From: Campylobacter concisus ATCC 51562 | GTDB taxonomy: Bacteria; Campylobacterota; Campylobacteria; Campylobacterales; Campylobacteraceae | Reading direction: 5' to 3' | DNA length: 62,529 bases | Assembly (NCBI RefSeq): GCF_000466745.1 | Contig: NZ_ANNI01000010.1 | Coordinates: forward strand, 1-62,529 | Shown here: positions 1-9,282 of the stretch, in pieces | Numbering within the stretch: position 1 is the stretch's first letter | Layout of the letters: the number at the start of each line of letters is the position of its first letter | Program-made: the position numbers and the translations under genes | The notes under the pieces: model-generated | Told to the model about the DNA's origin: nothing | Seen by the model: the letters and a program-made list of their open reading frames with translations, nothing else | Database searches by the model: none

Positions 1-69
1 GGGAAACGAGATTCGAACTCGCGACCCCAACCTTGGCAAGGTTGTGCTCTACCCCTGAGCTATTCCCGC
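1..69 (-). tRNA. tRNA-Gly (GCC), 3' end cut by window edge
   Basis: The reverse complement reads as a tRNA beginning GCGGGAATAGCTC at 69, with D-arm, anticodon GCC in a seven-base loop flanked by AACCTTG-type stem bases, and a T-arm GTTCGAATC. The acceptor 3' strand starts (TTTCCC) but the last bases and CCA fall before position 1. The anticodon predicts glycine. Confidence 0.95.
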
Positions 70-175
70 ATTAAAGTTTGCAATATTATCCAAAAATTGC
101 TTAAAATTTTATTTTACTAAAACGAATTTCAAAATATTGTAAGCCATAAAAAGATAAAATGTTAAAATCCACTTT

Positions 176-251
<76 letters not shown>

Positions 252-481
252 TAAATCTAAATACATCTATCATTATTTATACCTTAATTTATACCTTACT
301 GCAAAAATAACTTTTTACCAAAAAAATAAGATACCAATATGTAAAAATTTAATAAATAATTGATATTAAGACCCTTATCAACATTAGTAAAAGTTAATAA
401 CTAAAAAATAATTTTATAAATTTTTATCTTGCTTTAACAAAAAATAAAATAATATTCGCTATTAAAATTCAAAGGAAAAAA

Positions 482-1606
482 ATGTTTTTAAAACGAGGAA
501 AAATCATCTTCAACATCCACCTAATAATCGGACTAATTGCGGCTATTCCGCTAATATTTATGACTCTTTCAGCACCATTTGCGTCTTATAGAGAAGAGAT
601 CAAAAGTGCGATAAATAAAAATTTTATAAACCTAGTTCCTAGCGAAAAAACAAATTTAAGTTTAAATGAACTCCTAGCTAAAGCAAAAAGTGAGATTCAA
701 TTTGATACGCTTGAAAGCTTACAAATAGGTGGAGCAAATGAAGCTTATCGTATAAGCATTACAAAGGATAAAAAACAATTAAATTTCTTCATAGATCCAA
801 GAAGTGGCGAAGTTATTAGTGAGGACTGGGGTGAGAAATTTCGTATCATTATATTAAGTCTTCACAGAAATTTAGGCCTTGCTTTACTTGATAGCAAAGT
901 ACCAGCCAATATCGGCAAACAAATAGTTGCTATTAGCTCTATCATCATGGCTCTGCTTGCTATCAGTGGCCTCATCCTCTACGCCCCAGCGATCAAGCGA
1001 AATTTCTTAAATTCGCTAAAAATCAAGCCAAACGCAAAAGGCTACGCCTGCTTTTACAACCTCCACACGAGCCTTGGCACCTACGTGGCGATCTTGCTTG
1101 TAGTGATGTCGCTAACTGGTCTTTACTGGTCTTATGACTGGGTCAGAAGCAGTGTAAATAGCATATTTTTTGACCTAAAGCCAAGCGAGATGAAAAAGTC
1201 TATGCCTCAAAGAAATTTGATCCCAATAAGCGATGGGAAATTTAAAGAGATAGAGACTGCGGAGCAAATTTTTAAAGAAAATGTCACGCTAGATCTAAAA
1301 TCCCTCACGATAAACGTTCCTGAAAACAACCAAAGCACCTATACTATAAACTACGAAACTAGCGAGAGCCAAGTGGGCAAACTAAAGCTTGACGCAAGCG
1401 CTGGCAAGATCAAAGAGAATAAACTTGTTAGCAAGAGTGAAAGCATCCCAGAGGCTAAAAAGGCGGGTCGAAAGGTGCTTAGCTTGCACACTGGAGAGAT
1501 GTTTGGCGAGATTGGCCAGGTCGTCTTTGCTGTATCATGTGTGATCGCAGTTTTACTAATAATAACTGGCTTTTTGATGACCATAAAAAGGACTAAGACG
1601 CTCTAA
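482..1606 (+). CDS. PepSY-associated transmembrane protein (PiuB-like)
   Basis: The 374-residue inner-membrane protein has an N-terminal membrane helix (about residues 9-30), a periplasmic PepSY-like segment with 'IDPRSGEVI' near residue 105, two central helices (about 145-170 and 196-217), a second PepSY-like loop and a C-terminal helix (about 345-368). Conserved 'LHRNLGL', 'LHTSLGTY' and 'LHTGEMFGEIG' segments carry the histidines typical of this family. Members often sit beside siderophore or iron-uptake genes and have been linked to reductive iron release, but no iron gene is adjacent here, so the role is inferred from family only. AAAGGA lies just upstream of the ATG. It stands alone before nrdB. 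Confidence 0.85.
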   Translation: MFLKRGKIIFNIHLIIGLIAAIPLIFMTLSAPFASYREEIKSAINKNFINLVPSEKTNLSLNELLAKAKSEIQFDTLESLQIGGANEAYRISITKDKKQLNFFIDPRSGEVISEDWGEKFRIIILSLHRNLGLALLDSKVPANIGKQIVAISSIIMALLAISGLILYAPAIKRNFLNSLKIKPNAKGYACFYNLHTSLGTYVAILLVVMSLTGLYWSYDWVRSSVNSIFFDLKPSEMKKSMPQRNLIPISDGKFKEIETAEQIFKENVTLDLKSLTINVPENNQSTYTINYETSESQVGKLKLDASAGKIKENKLVSKSESIPEAKKAGRKVLSLHTGEMFGEIGQVVFAVSCVIAVLLIITGFLMTIKRTKTL

Positions 1607-1677
1607 ATAAAAGTAAATTTTTACCTTGCTTTGGGTAAGATTTTAAGAAATTTTTACCACAAACAAGAGAGAAATTT

Positions 1678-2700
1678 ATGAACAGAAAACGCATATACAA
1701 CCCAAGTTCAAATGAAAATTTGACCGACAGAAGAGTCTTTAACGGCAACCCACACGGCATTTTAAATTTCACCAAGGCAAAATACGAGTGGGCGTTAAAG
1801 CTTTGGGACCTGATGGAGGCAAACACTTGGTTTCCAAAAGAGGTCGACACCACAGACGACGTGCGCGACTACGCCTACAACCTCACAGAGGCTGAAAAGC
1901 GCATGTATGACCTCGTCTGGAGCCAGCTCATCTCGATGGATAGCTTTCAGACAAACAACCTAGCAGATAACATCAACCCTTACATCACCGCGCCAGAGAT
2001 CAACGCCGTGCTAAGCCGCCAAGCCTACGAAGAGGCAAACCATAGTAAGTCTTACGCCGTCATGGTCGAGGCGATCTGTGACAATACCGACCTCATCTAC
2101 GAGATGGAGAAGCACGACGATGTATTGCGTGAGAAAAATGACTACATCTCAAGCGTCTACGAGGAGCTTGCAGGCGAAGTGACTGATGAGAAGCTACTTC
2201 TTGCGATGGTGGCAAACCAAATTTTAGAGGGTATCTACTTTTACAGTGGCTTTACAGCGATCTATGCTCTAGCTCGCGCTGGCAAGATGCTAGGCTCAGC
2301 GCAAATGATCCGCTTCATCCAACGCGACGAGATCACGCACCTACTTTTGTTTCAAAACATGATAAATTCGGTCCGCAAAGAGAGACCTGACCTCTTTACG
2401 CCTGAGACTGAGGCAAAAATTTATGATATGTTTGAAAAAGCTGGAAATTTAGAGATCAAATGGGGCAAATACATCACTCAAAACCAGATCATGGGCTTTA
2501 CAGACGACATAATCGAGCAATACATCCACTACCTCATCGACCAACGTCTAGTTGCGATCGGCCTAAAACGCAAATACAACGTCGCTCACCCGATCAAATG
2601 GGTCGATGACTTTGCGAAATTTAACGACCAAAAGTCAAATTTCTTTGAAGCAAAGGTGACAAACTACAGCAAGGGAAGTATCAGCTTTGATGACTTTTAA
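1678..2700 (+). CDS. nrdB: Class Ia ribonucleotide reductase, beta subunit NrdB
   Basis: This is the radical-generating subunit of aerobic ribonucleotide reductase, which supplies deoxynucleotides together with NrdA (encoded far away at 34,066-36,441). The diiron ligands are visible: Asp88 (SMDSF), Glu119 and His122 (EEANHSKSY), Glu184 (QILEGIYF), and Glu218 and His221 (RDEITH). The radical tyrosine is Tyr126, four residues after His122 as in the E. coli enzyme. The C-terminus SISFDDF suits the tail that docks on NrdA. At 340 residues it has family length. The start has a GAGAG-type ribosome site. The last bases overlap the next lipoprotein gene. Confidence 0.97.
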   Translation: MNRKRIYNPSSNENLTDRRVFNGNPHGILNFTKAKYEWALKLWDLMEANTWFPKEVDTTDDVRDYAYNLTEAEKRMYDLVWSQLISMDSFQTNNLADNINPYITAPEINAVLSRQAYEEANHSKSYAVMVEAICDNTDLIYEMEKHDDVLREKNDYISSVYEELAGEVTDEKLLLAMVANQILEGIYFYSGFTAIYALARAGKMLGSAQMIRFIQRDEITHLLLFQNMINSVRKERPDLFTPETEAKIYDMFEKAGNLEIKWGKYITQNQIMGFTDDIIEQYIHYLIDQRLVAIGLKRKYNVAHPIKWVDDFAKFNDQKSNFFEAKVTNYSKGSISFDDF

Positions 2701-3178
2701 AAATGGCATCTTAGCCCTTTTCTGCGTACTTTTTGTTGGGTGTGCGAGTAGCAATCAAAGAATAATTGATCAAGCAAATAAAAATAATCTCGAAAATTTC
2801 TACGCCTACAAGCTTGTCAAGATAAAAGAGACAAGCCAAGCGGAAATCTATCAAGAGATGCCAAATGGCGAACTTGCACCAAGTTTCGCGCCACTAGGAT
2901 CCGTTCTAGGAAATGACGTGATGCTTGGCATAAACAAGCAGTGTGGCTTTGAAGCAAAAGACCTAAAAGAGGTAAGAGTAGTTTCACATGATGAGGCTAG
3001 AGGTCTTGGCTTCGAGGTTTGGGTTTTTAACGATCCACTCTCGCAGCGCGATGACAAAATCACAGCTATAAGCGTTATTTTAAAAGCTACACCAAACATC
3101 GGTGGCACGGATATAAACTGCAAAATTCCAAAAGACTGCCATGATGAAAAACCTATGACATTTGTATTTGGAAAATAA
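2690..3178 (+). CDS. Small lipoprotein of unknown function
   Basis: The 162-residue product has a short hydrophobic leader ending in a lipobox (FVGC, cysteine about residue 18), so it should be a lipid-anchored envelope protein. A TTG three bases upstream is in frame, but the ATG at 2690, overlapping the nrdB stop region, is the more natural start. Three or four later cysteines (INKQCGFE, INCKIPKDC) could form disulfides. The gene overlaps nrdB and its stop directly abuts the next ATG, so nrdB, this gene and the nitrilase gene look co-transcribed. I do not recognise a domain. Confidence 0.75.
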   Translation: MTFKNGILALFCVLFVGCASSNQRIIDQANKNNLENFYAYKLVKIKETSQAEIYQEMPNGELAPSFAPLGSVLGNDVMLGINKQCGFEAKDLKEVRVVSHDEARGLGFEVWVFNDPLSQRDDKITAISVILKATPNIGGTDINCKIPKDCHDEKPMTFVFGK

Positions 3179-3946
3179 ATGAGCGAAAATTTAAACCTAA
3201 TAAGCCTAACTTTAAAGACAAAAAGTGCTACTGAGCGGCTAGAAGAGCTTGCAAATTTAGTTGAGGCTGCGCCTGAAAATTCACTCTTGCTTGCAAGCGA
3301 GCTTTGCATCAGCGGATATGACTTTGACGGCTTTTTTGCTGGGGCAAACAAGGCGATGCTTGGTGGCATGATAGGCAGCTTTGATGCGATGCTGCTTGAG
3401 CGCTTGCAAGAGGCACTTAGCCCTGATAAATTTCTAGGTTTTACGCACCTTAGCAGCCTAAACAAAAGCGCAGGCCTAGCTCAAATTTCAAATCTAAATC
3501 CGCACCAGCCAAAAATTTATAACGAATTTTTGCTTCTTAACTCAAATAATGTCTTTCATTCACAATTTAAAGCCGAACTTTTTAGGCCAAATTTAGAGCA
3601 TGAAATTTTTGCCGCTGGCGATGTGAGCGAGATAAATGCCTTTGATTTTAGAGGGCTAAAGCTTGGGGTGCTAATATGCTTTGAACTACGTGATAGCACA
3701 CTTTGGGCAAAGCTAAAAGGATGTGATATCATCATGGTACCAGCCATGTGGGGCAAGGCAAGAGAGGAAGCCTACCTTAGCCTTTGCAAGGCACTTGCGA
3801 TCGCAAACAACTGCTATGTCATGATCTCAAGCTCTCTTGCATTAGAAGTTGCTGGGGTATTTTTACCAAATGGCACACTTGTTAAAGAGACGATATTCGA
3901 TGCAAATTTAATAAAAGAGATCAAAACAAATTTAGGAATTTTATAA
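3179..3946 (+). CDS. Carbon-nitrogen hydrolase (nitrilase superfamily)
   Basis: The 255-residue protein has the nitrilase fold's Glu-Lys-Cys triad in order: Glu in 'ASELCISGYDFDGF' (about residue 41), Lys in 'SQFKAELF' (about 131), and Cys in 'GVLICFELRDS' (about 163). The family hydrolyses amides or nitriles of small metabolites; the substrate here is unknown. It begins immediately after the lipoprotein stop and probably shares the nrdB transcript. It is a soluble cytoplasmic enzyme with no signal peptide. Confidence 0.85.
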   Translation: MSENLNLISLTLKTKSATERLEELANLVEAAPENSLLLASELCISGYDFDGFFAGANKAMLGGMIGSFDAMLLERLQEALSPDKFLGFTHLSSLNKSAGLAQISNLNPHQPKIYNEFLLLNSNNVFHSQFKAELFRPNLEHEIFAAGDVSEINAFDFRGLKLGVLICFELRDSTLWAKLKGCDIIMVPAMWGKAREEAYLSLCKALAIANNCYVMISSSLALEVAGVFLPNGTLVKETIFDANLIKEIKTNLGIL

Positions 3947-4006
3947 ATTTTAAGATAAGTTTTAAATCGTATAATAACTATTTAATTTTTATTTAGGATA
4001 TAAATT

Positions 4007-4639
4007 TTGACTCAACTAGAAGCGATAAAATGCCAAAATTTGGCTAGCGATATAGCCGATGAGATCACGTTAAGCCCACTTTTGTTCGATGCGATAGCTA
4101 CCACTGAGCGCGAAATTTTTGTACCAATCACTGCACATGCTTATAAACTTGACGCTCAGCCGATACTGGGCAATCAGTGGATCAGCTCGCCACTAACTGT
4201 GGCAAAGATGACAATGGCACTAGAATGCGAAAATATGGATAACATCCTAGAGATAGGCTGCGGCAGTGGCTATCAAGCAGCTATTTTAAGCAAACTTGCA
4301 CATAGAATTTTTAGTGTCGAGCGAATAGAGAAGCTAGCCATGGAGGCAAAAAGACGCTTCGAGGCACTAAAAATAAAAAACGTGCACGTAAGGTATGATG
4401 ATGGCAACAACGGCTGGCGAAGCTATGCGCCATTTGATCGTATCTTGCTCTCGGCAGCTGCTGATGAGATCTCGCCAAATTTATTTAAGCAGCTTAAAAA
4501 TGGTGGAATTTTAGTAGCTCCAATGAAAAAAGATGGCAAGCAATTTATCGCTAAATTTAAAAAAGATAAAGATGGAAATTTAGAAAAAGAGTACTTGGAT
4601 GAGTGCCTTTTTGTGCCACTTCTTGAAGGTAGAGAGTAG
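4007..4639 (+). CDS. pcm: Protein-L-isoaspartate O-methyltransferase
   Basis: This repair enzyme methylates isoaspartyl residues of aged proteins using S-adenosylmethionine. The 210-residue sequence carries the family's 'QWISSPLTVAKM' substrate-region motif (about 65-76) and SAM motif I 'ILEIGCGSGYQAA' (about 88-100), then 'FDRILLSAA' and a C-terminal 'GGILVAP'. The start is TTG at 4007, preceded by an AGGAT ribosome site. It follows the nitrilase gene by about 60 bases and converges with the outer-membrane protein gene. Confidence 0.95.
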   Translation: MTQLEAIKCQNLASDIADEITLSPLLFDAIATTEREIFVPITAHAYKLDAQPILGNQWISSPLTVAKMTMALECENMDNILEIGCGSGYQAAILSKLAHRIFSVERIEKLAMEAKRRFEALKIKNVHVRYDDGNNGWRSYAPFDRILLSAAADEISPNLFKQLKNGGILVAPMKKDGKQFIAKFKKDKDGNLEKEYLDECLFVPLLEGRE

Positions 4640-4643
4640 CCCA

Positions 4644-4668
4644 AAATAAGGCAAAGCCTAAGCCTTGC
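4644..4668. terminator. Convergent hairpin between pcm and the outer-membrane protein gene
   Basis: An imperfect stem (GGCAA ... TTGCC with nested AGGC/GCCT) lies in the 37-base gap between two convergent genes. It may serve as a bidirectional terminator, although no long T-run follows. Confidence 0.35.
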
Positions 4669-4676
4669 CCTAAAGG

Positions 4677-5261
4677 TTAGAATTTATAAGTATAGCCTGT
4701 ATAAATTCCTATAGTTGTATCTCTTAGCTGAGCTCCGCTATTTTTCTTATAAAAGGTCTTATCAGCTTTTAAGCCAAACTCGATCGCGTTATGTTCATCA
4801 AATGAGTAGATACCGCCCGCTTTTGCGCCAACTAGTAAGCCTTTGAAATTTTTCTTACTTGTTTCGTTATTAAATCTCTCTCTAACGCTCAAGTAGCCAA
4901 GACCTGTGTATCCACCAAGAACGGCTTTAAAATTCTCAGTGATATTTGGCGTATAATCAACACCGCCTAGAAATTTATGCTTACTCCATTTTGCATCTGA
5001 CTCACCAGCATTTTTCCTAGCTTTAAAGTCATAATAATAACCGCCATAAGCTCTATAGCTGTCAAAATCATAACCGCCATAAAAGCCAAGACCATAGTGA
5101 CCTTTTTTGAAGTTATTTTTCTCACTACTTGCTATGTTTTTTGTTTTGATTTTTGAGTTAAACGAATAATCACCCTCACCACCAACAAATGCACCTTGAG
5201 CTAGTGCAGCTGAGCTTACCAAAGCTAGAATCAAGCTTGATTTTACAAGTAAATTTTTCAT
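4677..5261 (-). CDS. Small outer-membrane beta-barrel protein
   Basis: The 194-residue precursor has a clear signal peptide (MKNLLVKSSLILALVSSAALA) with cleavage likely after ALA. The rest alternates polar and aromatic residues ('GLGFYGGYDFDSYRAYGGYYYDF') and ends in 'IGIYTGYTYKF', a C-terminal aromatic residue typical of proteins inserted by the BAM complex. It resembles the OmpA-barrel/opacity group of eight-stranded barrels. AAAGGAGAGG lies just before the ATG. Its specific role is unknown. Confidence 0.8.
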   Translation of the reverse strand: MKNLLVKSSLILALVSSAALAQGAFVGGEGDYSFNSKIKTKNIASSEKNNFKKGHYGLGFYGGYDFDSYRAYGGYYYDFKARKNAGESDAKWSKHKFLGGVDYTPNITENFKAVLGGYTGLGYLSVRERFNNETSKKNFKGLLVGAKAGGIYSFDEHNAIEFGLKADKTFYKKNSGAQLRDTTIGIYTGYTYKF

Positions 5262-5483
5262 ACCTCTCCTTTAAAAAATTTCTGAGATTTTACATCTAAG
5301 CTTTTAATCTATATAAAATTTAAATTTAATAAGAAATTTTATACCAAGTGCCGATTTATTACTAATAGTAAATGTAGTAAGTATAAGTATTATTAAGAAG
5401 ATAAGAGCAAAAATACTTAAATTTAGCACGGCTTTAGGGCAAATCCTAAGCCCGCAGCCATGCCAAATTTATTAAGTTACGCC

Positions 5484-7481
5484 CTAAAAATGTACCTTAA
5501 ATTTCGCCCAAAAGCTTCTGCCAGGCTCATAAAGCCTCGTGCCGTTTGGGATAGTTTCATATCCTGCGATACCGCCGCCGTAGCCGCCTTTTGAGTTATG
5601 ATAGGAGTATTTAGCGTCGTTTAAATTTTCGGCCGCTAGCAAAAATTGATAATTTTTATATTTATAGCCCGCGCTTAGTCCTAGCGTCCAGAAGCTATCA
5701 CTCTTGCCAAGATCCATACCGCCCACGTCGCCGTAGCCTTTTTGCGCGCGTTTTTGCGATGCGTTAGCGTAGAAATCGGCTTTGACGAACCAGTCTGGCT
5801 TTTCTAGGCCGGCACTTAGTTTAAACGTTAGAGGCGAAACCTTAGGCAGTGCGTCGCCGTCTTTTAGGCCGCCCGCATTTTTAGTCACTTTGCCGTAGAC
5901 GTAGGATACGCCCGCCCCCAGCCTAAACATATCGGCTAGTAGCGTATCGCCCTCGATCTCGCCGCCGTATAGTAAAGCATCGGTATTAAATACGTTTGAA
6001 GACATACCCATAGGGTTATACTTTATCATTATGTAATCATCCATCTTCGAGACGAAGAAATTCGCGTTTAGCTCGTAGTTTCTATCTTTTAGCACGGTAC
6101 CGAAGTCAAGCTGAGTGTTTCTTTCTTTATTTAGCTTAAGATTATCGTCTTTATTCGTTTCCCAGTGATCCGGTAACCTTTGCGCGTGGCCTAGTCCTGC
6201 GTAGAGCGTTAAATTTTGCAGATATTTTTCGTATCTAAAAAAGCCTGAGAATAAATTTTCTTTCCTACTCTTATGCGTTTTTAACAGTTTTCTCTCGCCC
6301 GCGTCCAGCCTAAGTCCGCCAAAAAGCCCGTAGTCGTTTTCAAGGACGTATTCGTTTTGAGTGTATATCGTTTTATACGTTACCTTACGCTCTTTTACGT
6401 GCGGCTTTGATAGGGCGGCATCCATTTCGGCTTTAGATACGCCGGCCATACCGCTTCCGGCGCCTCGCCATTTAAACGTATCTTGAGAGTATCCCGCGCC
6501 GATGAAGCTGGTTAGATTATCGAAATTTAACTCGCCTTCTAGCTTAAAGCCGTACATATCGCGTATCGGGTGACTGATGCTATATCCCTTACCGCGTCCA
6601 ACGCCCGGTACCACCGGACGCATGGTGAAGTTGTCCATTATGTGATCGATTTGATGATAGTACGAGCTTAGTCTAATCCTGTGCTCGCCGACGTCTTGTT
6701 CAAATTTTAGTCCGAAAGACTTGCGGTCAAACTGCACGCCGTCTCTCATCCTATCGGCATACGCCGCTTCTCCATTACCCAGGTCCGCGCTTAGCTGCAA
6801 TGCAGTAGTCTCCGTGGGCGTTAGCGTACCCACGAGCGAAACGCTGTTGCGTTTATAGTGCGTATGCATTTTCTGTCCGTCGCCGCTTTTATAATCGCCG
6901 CTCTGGTAGTGTCCGCCGGAAATTTCTAAGCTGCCCAGCTCGTTGCCCGCCGCTACGTCTGCAGCAGTTTCAAATCTTCTAAAACTGCCGCCCAGCACGC
7001 TTACGTTTCCTCCGAAGCTCGGTTTTGACAGCCTTGCTATCTCTCTATCGAAAAATATACCACCGCTAATGAGCGCGCCGTATCTGACGTCTTGCGGGCC
7101 TTTTACGATACGAACCGAACTATAATTTTGCGCCGAGATGTAAGTGATGGGCGTATCCATTCGCATGCCGCAGCCGCCGTTTAGCGTGCTACCGTCGATT
7201 AGCACCGGCAGTCTGGCCGCCGTCTGCGAGCGGTAATAAACCTCGCTGCCGCCTCCGCCCTTGCGCTCCATCGTAAAGCCGCTCAAATTTAAAAGCGATT
7301 TAGCAATGTCGCCGTTTTCTAGTATCGCGCCTTTGCCTACTATTTGAGCCTTTGTCGGTTCGTCAAGAATGGACTTTTGTATCTTTGCGGAAACGGTAAC
7401 CGGAGCCAGGTCTATCGTTTCTTCAGCACCAAGCATTAAATTTGGTACTAAAGCAAATGCTAAAACGTAAGAAATTTTCAT
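5484..7481 (-). CDS. TonB-dependent copper receptor (OprC/NosA type)
   Basis: The 665-residue outer-membrane receptor has a signal peptide (to about residue 18), a TonB box region ('DLAPVTVSA'), a plug domain (about 40-150) and a 22-strand barrel ending in 'FWAKFKVHF'. Its plug has 'NGGCGMRMDTP' (about 101-111), matching the CxxxM copper-binding pair known for Pseudomonas OprC, and 'HIMDNFTMRP' in the barrel matches the second methionine/histidine site of that family. I therefore prefer copper over siderophore uptake. GC content is visibly higher than that of neighbours, suggesting transfer. It sits alone, downstream of an AT-rich promoter region. Confidence 0.82.
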   Translation of the reverse strand: MKISYVLAFALVPNLMLGAEETIDLAPVTVSAKIQKSILDEPTKAQIVGKGAILENGDIAKSLLNLSGFTMERKGGGGSEVYYRSQTAARLPVLIDGSTLNGGCGMRMDTPITYISAQNYSSVRIVKGPQDVRYGALISGGIFFDREIARLSKPSFGGNVSVLGGSFRRFETAADVAAGNELGSLEISGGHYQSGDYKSGDGQKMHTHYKRNSVSLVGTLTPTETTALQLSADLGNGEAAYADRMRDGVQFDRKSFGLKFEQDVGEHRIRLSSYYHQIDHIMDNFTMRPVVPGVGRGKGYSISHPIRDMYGFKLEGELNFDNLTSFIGAGYSQDTFKWRGAGSGMAGVSKAEMDAALSKPHVKERKVTYKTIYTQNEYVLENDYGLFGGLRLDAGERKLLKTHKSRKENLFSGFFRYEKYLQNLTLYAGLGHAQRLPDHWETNKDDNLKLNKERNTQLDFGTVLKDRNYELNANFFVSKMDDYIMIKYNPMGMSSNVFNTDALLYGGEIEGDTLLADMFRLGAGVSYVYGKVTKNAGGLKDGDALPKVSPLTFKLSAGLEKPDWFVKADFYANASQKRAQKGYGDVGGMDLGKSDSFWTLGLSAGYKYKNYQFLLAAENLNDAKYSYHNSKGGYGGGIAGYETIPNGTRLYEPGRSFWAKFKVHF

Positions 7482-7649
7482 GTTTAGTCCTATGAAATTA
7501 ATATTTAAAATTAAAATTAAAGCAAAAATGAACTTAAATAAAGTATAAATATTTATATAACATTAATTTTACAATACAGAAATTTGAGTCAAATAGTATT
7601 ATTTTAGTTGGGCTGCATTAAATATATAAAGAAACGATTTTGGCGAATT

Positions 7650-7702
7650 AAAACCGAAGCAATCTCGGTTTTATTAAAATTTTAGCATTATAAAACCGAG
7701 AT
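7650..7702 (-). terminator. Two mutually exclusive hairpins between recJ and the copper receptor
   Basis: Three complementary arms occur: AAAACCGA (7650-7657), ATCTCGGTTTTAT (7662-7674) and ATAAAACCGAGAT (7690-7702). The middle arm can pair perfectly over 13 bases with the right arm, or over 8 bases with the left arm. On the minus strand the second hairpin is followed by TTTTAATTC. It lies after the recJ stop, so it probably terminates recJ; the alternative pairing could make it conditional. Confidence 0.6.
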
Positions 7703-7707
7703 AAAAT

Positions 7708-9282
7708 TTATAAAATCTCTTTTATGAGTAGCTGCGGGGTAACAAGTCCGCGGAATGAATTTTTTGATATACAAAAGATAATATCTATCATCTCGCCCAC
7801 TCTAGCGTGTCTTGTAAAGTTAAAAAATAGAGCCTCAAGTGTTTTATTATCCTTTTGCAAGATGAGCTTTAGGTGATTTTGATCTCTTCCTATAAGTCTT
7901 TCGTTTTTAACAAGAGCATTTTTTATTTTAAAGACTGGACGTGGATTTTTCTGTCCGTACGGCTCATAAAATTCTAAAATTTCAAGCAGTTCAAAGTCTA
8001 TCTCGCTTGGCATTATATCGCCAAGTAGCTCGTCCGAGCTTTTGCACTCTTGCATATTTAGGCATGAGCAACTTTTATTTACCGCTTCTTTAAATTTCAC
8101 CAAATTTTCAGGCGCAAGTGTAAGTCCAGCCGCTCCTTTATGACCGCCGTAACTTGTTAGTAAATTTTCGTGGCTTGCTATAAGAGATAAGATATCAAGC
8201 TTACCAATGCTTCTAGCGCTGCCTTTTGCACGGCCTTTATCTATACTAAAGACGATAGCTGGCTTTGCAAAGTGCTTTGCTAGGCGGCTAGCTACGATGC
8301 CTATCACGCCCTCGTGCCACTGCTCACCCCAAGTGATGATGACTTCATCGTCTTCTTTTACGTCCTTTAGCGAGCACTCAAAGAGTTGGCGCTCCTCCTC
8401 TTTTCTGGAGTTGTTAAATTCGATAATGGTATCAAGGTAGTTGTAAGCCTCCTCGATACTTTTAGCACGTAAAAAGTTAAATGAATTCATCGCATCGTCC
8501 ATACGTCCGGCTGAATTTATAAGAGGAGCTATAAGAAAGCTAATATCATCGCACTCAAATTTTTCCTTACCATAAAACTCTTTTATAGCATGAAATGCGG
8601 AACGCTTAGACGCATTTAACTTGCAAATACCAAGGCGAACAAGCATTCTATTCATATCTCTTAGCTCCATCATATCAGCGATTATCGCGATAGCTAAAAG
8701 CTCTAGAAATTTGCTCATATCGTAGTTTAGCTTGCAAACATCCTTTAACGCTCCAACCAAATACCAAGCGACCTCAGCGCCACAAATTTCGATATTTGGG
8801 AAGTTGCAGTCTTCTTGCTTTGGATTAATAATCGCATAAGCTTCTGGAAGAACAGCTGGAGGCATGTGATGATCAGTAATGATAAGATCGATGCCTTTTT
8901 CTTTACAGATAATGGCCGCATCGTTTGCAGAGATACCGTTATCAACGGTGATAATCAAGCTTACATCGGCTGAGAGTTCGTCTATTATCTCAGGATTTAG
9001 CCCATATCCATCTTTAAATCTATTTGGAATTTTTACTAGGTAGTCTTTCACGCCAAGATCATCAAAAAACTCGGCCAAAATTACGCTCGAAACAACACCA
9101 TCAACATCATAATCGCCCACAATGGCTATGCGCTCGTTTTTTTCGATCGCTTCTTTTATGCGATTAGCGCCTTTGTATATATCTTTTAAAGCACTTGGTG
9201 TCGGAATTTCACTAATTTTTTTATGTATGTCGTTACAAAATCTATGCGCTAGTAAATTCCTTATATCCTCTTTATTTAGCAT
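7708..9282 (-). CDS. recJ: Single-stranded-DNA exonuclease RecJ
   Basis: This is a 5'-3' single-strand exonuclease of recombination and repair. The DHH-family motifs are present: 'VGDYDVDGVVSS' (about 55-66), 'ITVDNGIS', 'ITDHHMPP' (about 144-151) and, later, the DHHA1 segment 'SYGGHKGAAGLTL'. At 524 residues it fits the shorter campylobacter RecJ. I chose the ATG at 9282, which overlaps the stop of a small upstream reading frame. A TTG at 9315 would add 11 residues that look unlike a RecJ start. No strong ribosome site precedes either. Confidence 0.93.
   Translation of the reverse strand: MLNKEDIRNLLAHRFCNDIHKKISEIPTPSALKDIYKGANRIKEAIEKNERIAIVGDYDVDGVVSSVILAEFFDDLGVKDYLVKIPNRFKDGYGLNPEIIDELSADVSLIITVDNGISANDAAIICKEKGIDLIITDHHMPPAVLPEAYAIINPKQEDCNFPNIEICGAEVAWYLVGALKDVCKLNYDMSKFLELLAIAIIADMMELRDMNRMLVRLGICKLNASKRSAFHAIKEFYGKEKFECDDISFLIAPLINSAGRMDDAMNSFNFLRAKSIEEAYNYLDTIIEFNNSRKEEERQLFECSLKDVKEDDEVIITWGEQWHEGVIGIVASRLAKHFAKPAIVFSIDKGRAKGSARSIGKLDILSLIASHENLLTSYGGHKGAAGLTLAPENLVKFKEAVNKSCSCLNMQECKSSDELLGDIMPSEIDFELLEILEFYEPYGQKNPRPVFKIKNALVKNERLIGRDQNHLKLILQKDNKTLEALFFNFTRHARVGEMIDIIFCISKNSFRGLVTPQLLIKEIL

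Noticed and set aside
2687-2689. TTG as the start of the lipoprotein gene
   Set aside because: The next codon is ATG and gives a normal leader with lipobox; the TTG adds only one residue.
2851-3465. 204-codon leftward frame over the lipoprotein and nitrilase genes
   Set aside because: It crosses two well-supported genes in the opposite direction, has no homology-like motifs and a serine-rich shadow composition.
5484-7481. Siderophore or haem receptor
   Set aside because: The CxxxM in the plug and the MDNF segment fit the copper-receptor family better, and no siderophore or haem transport genes are adjacent.
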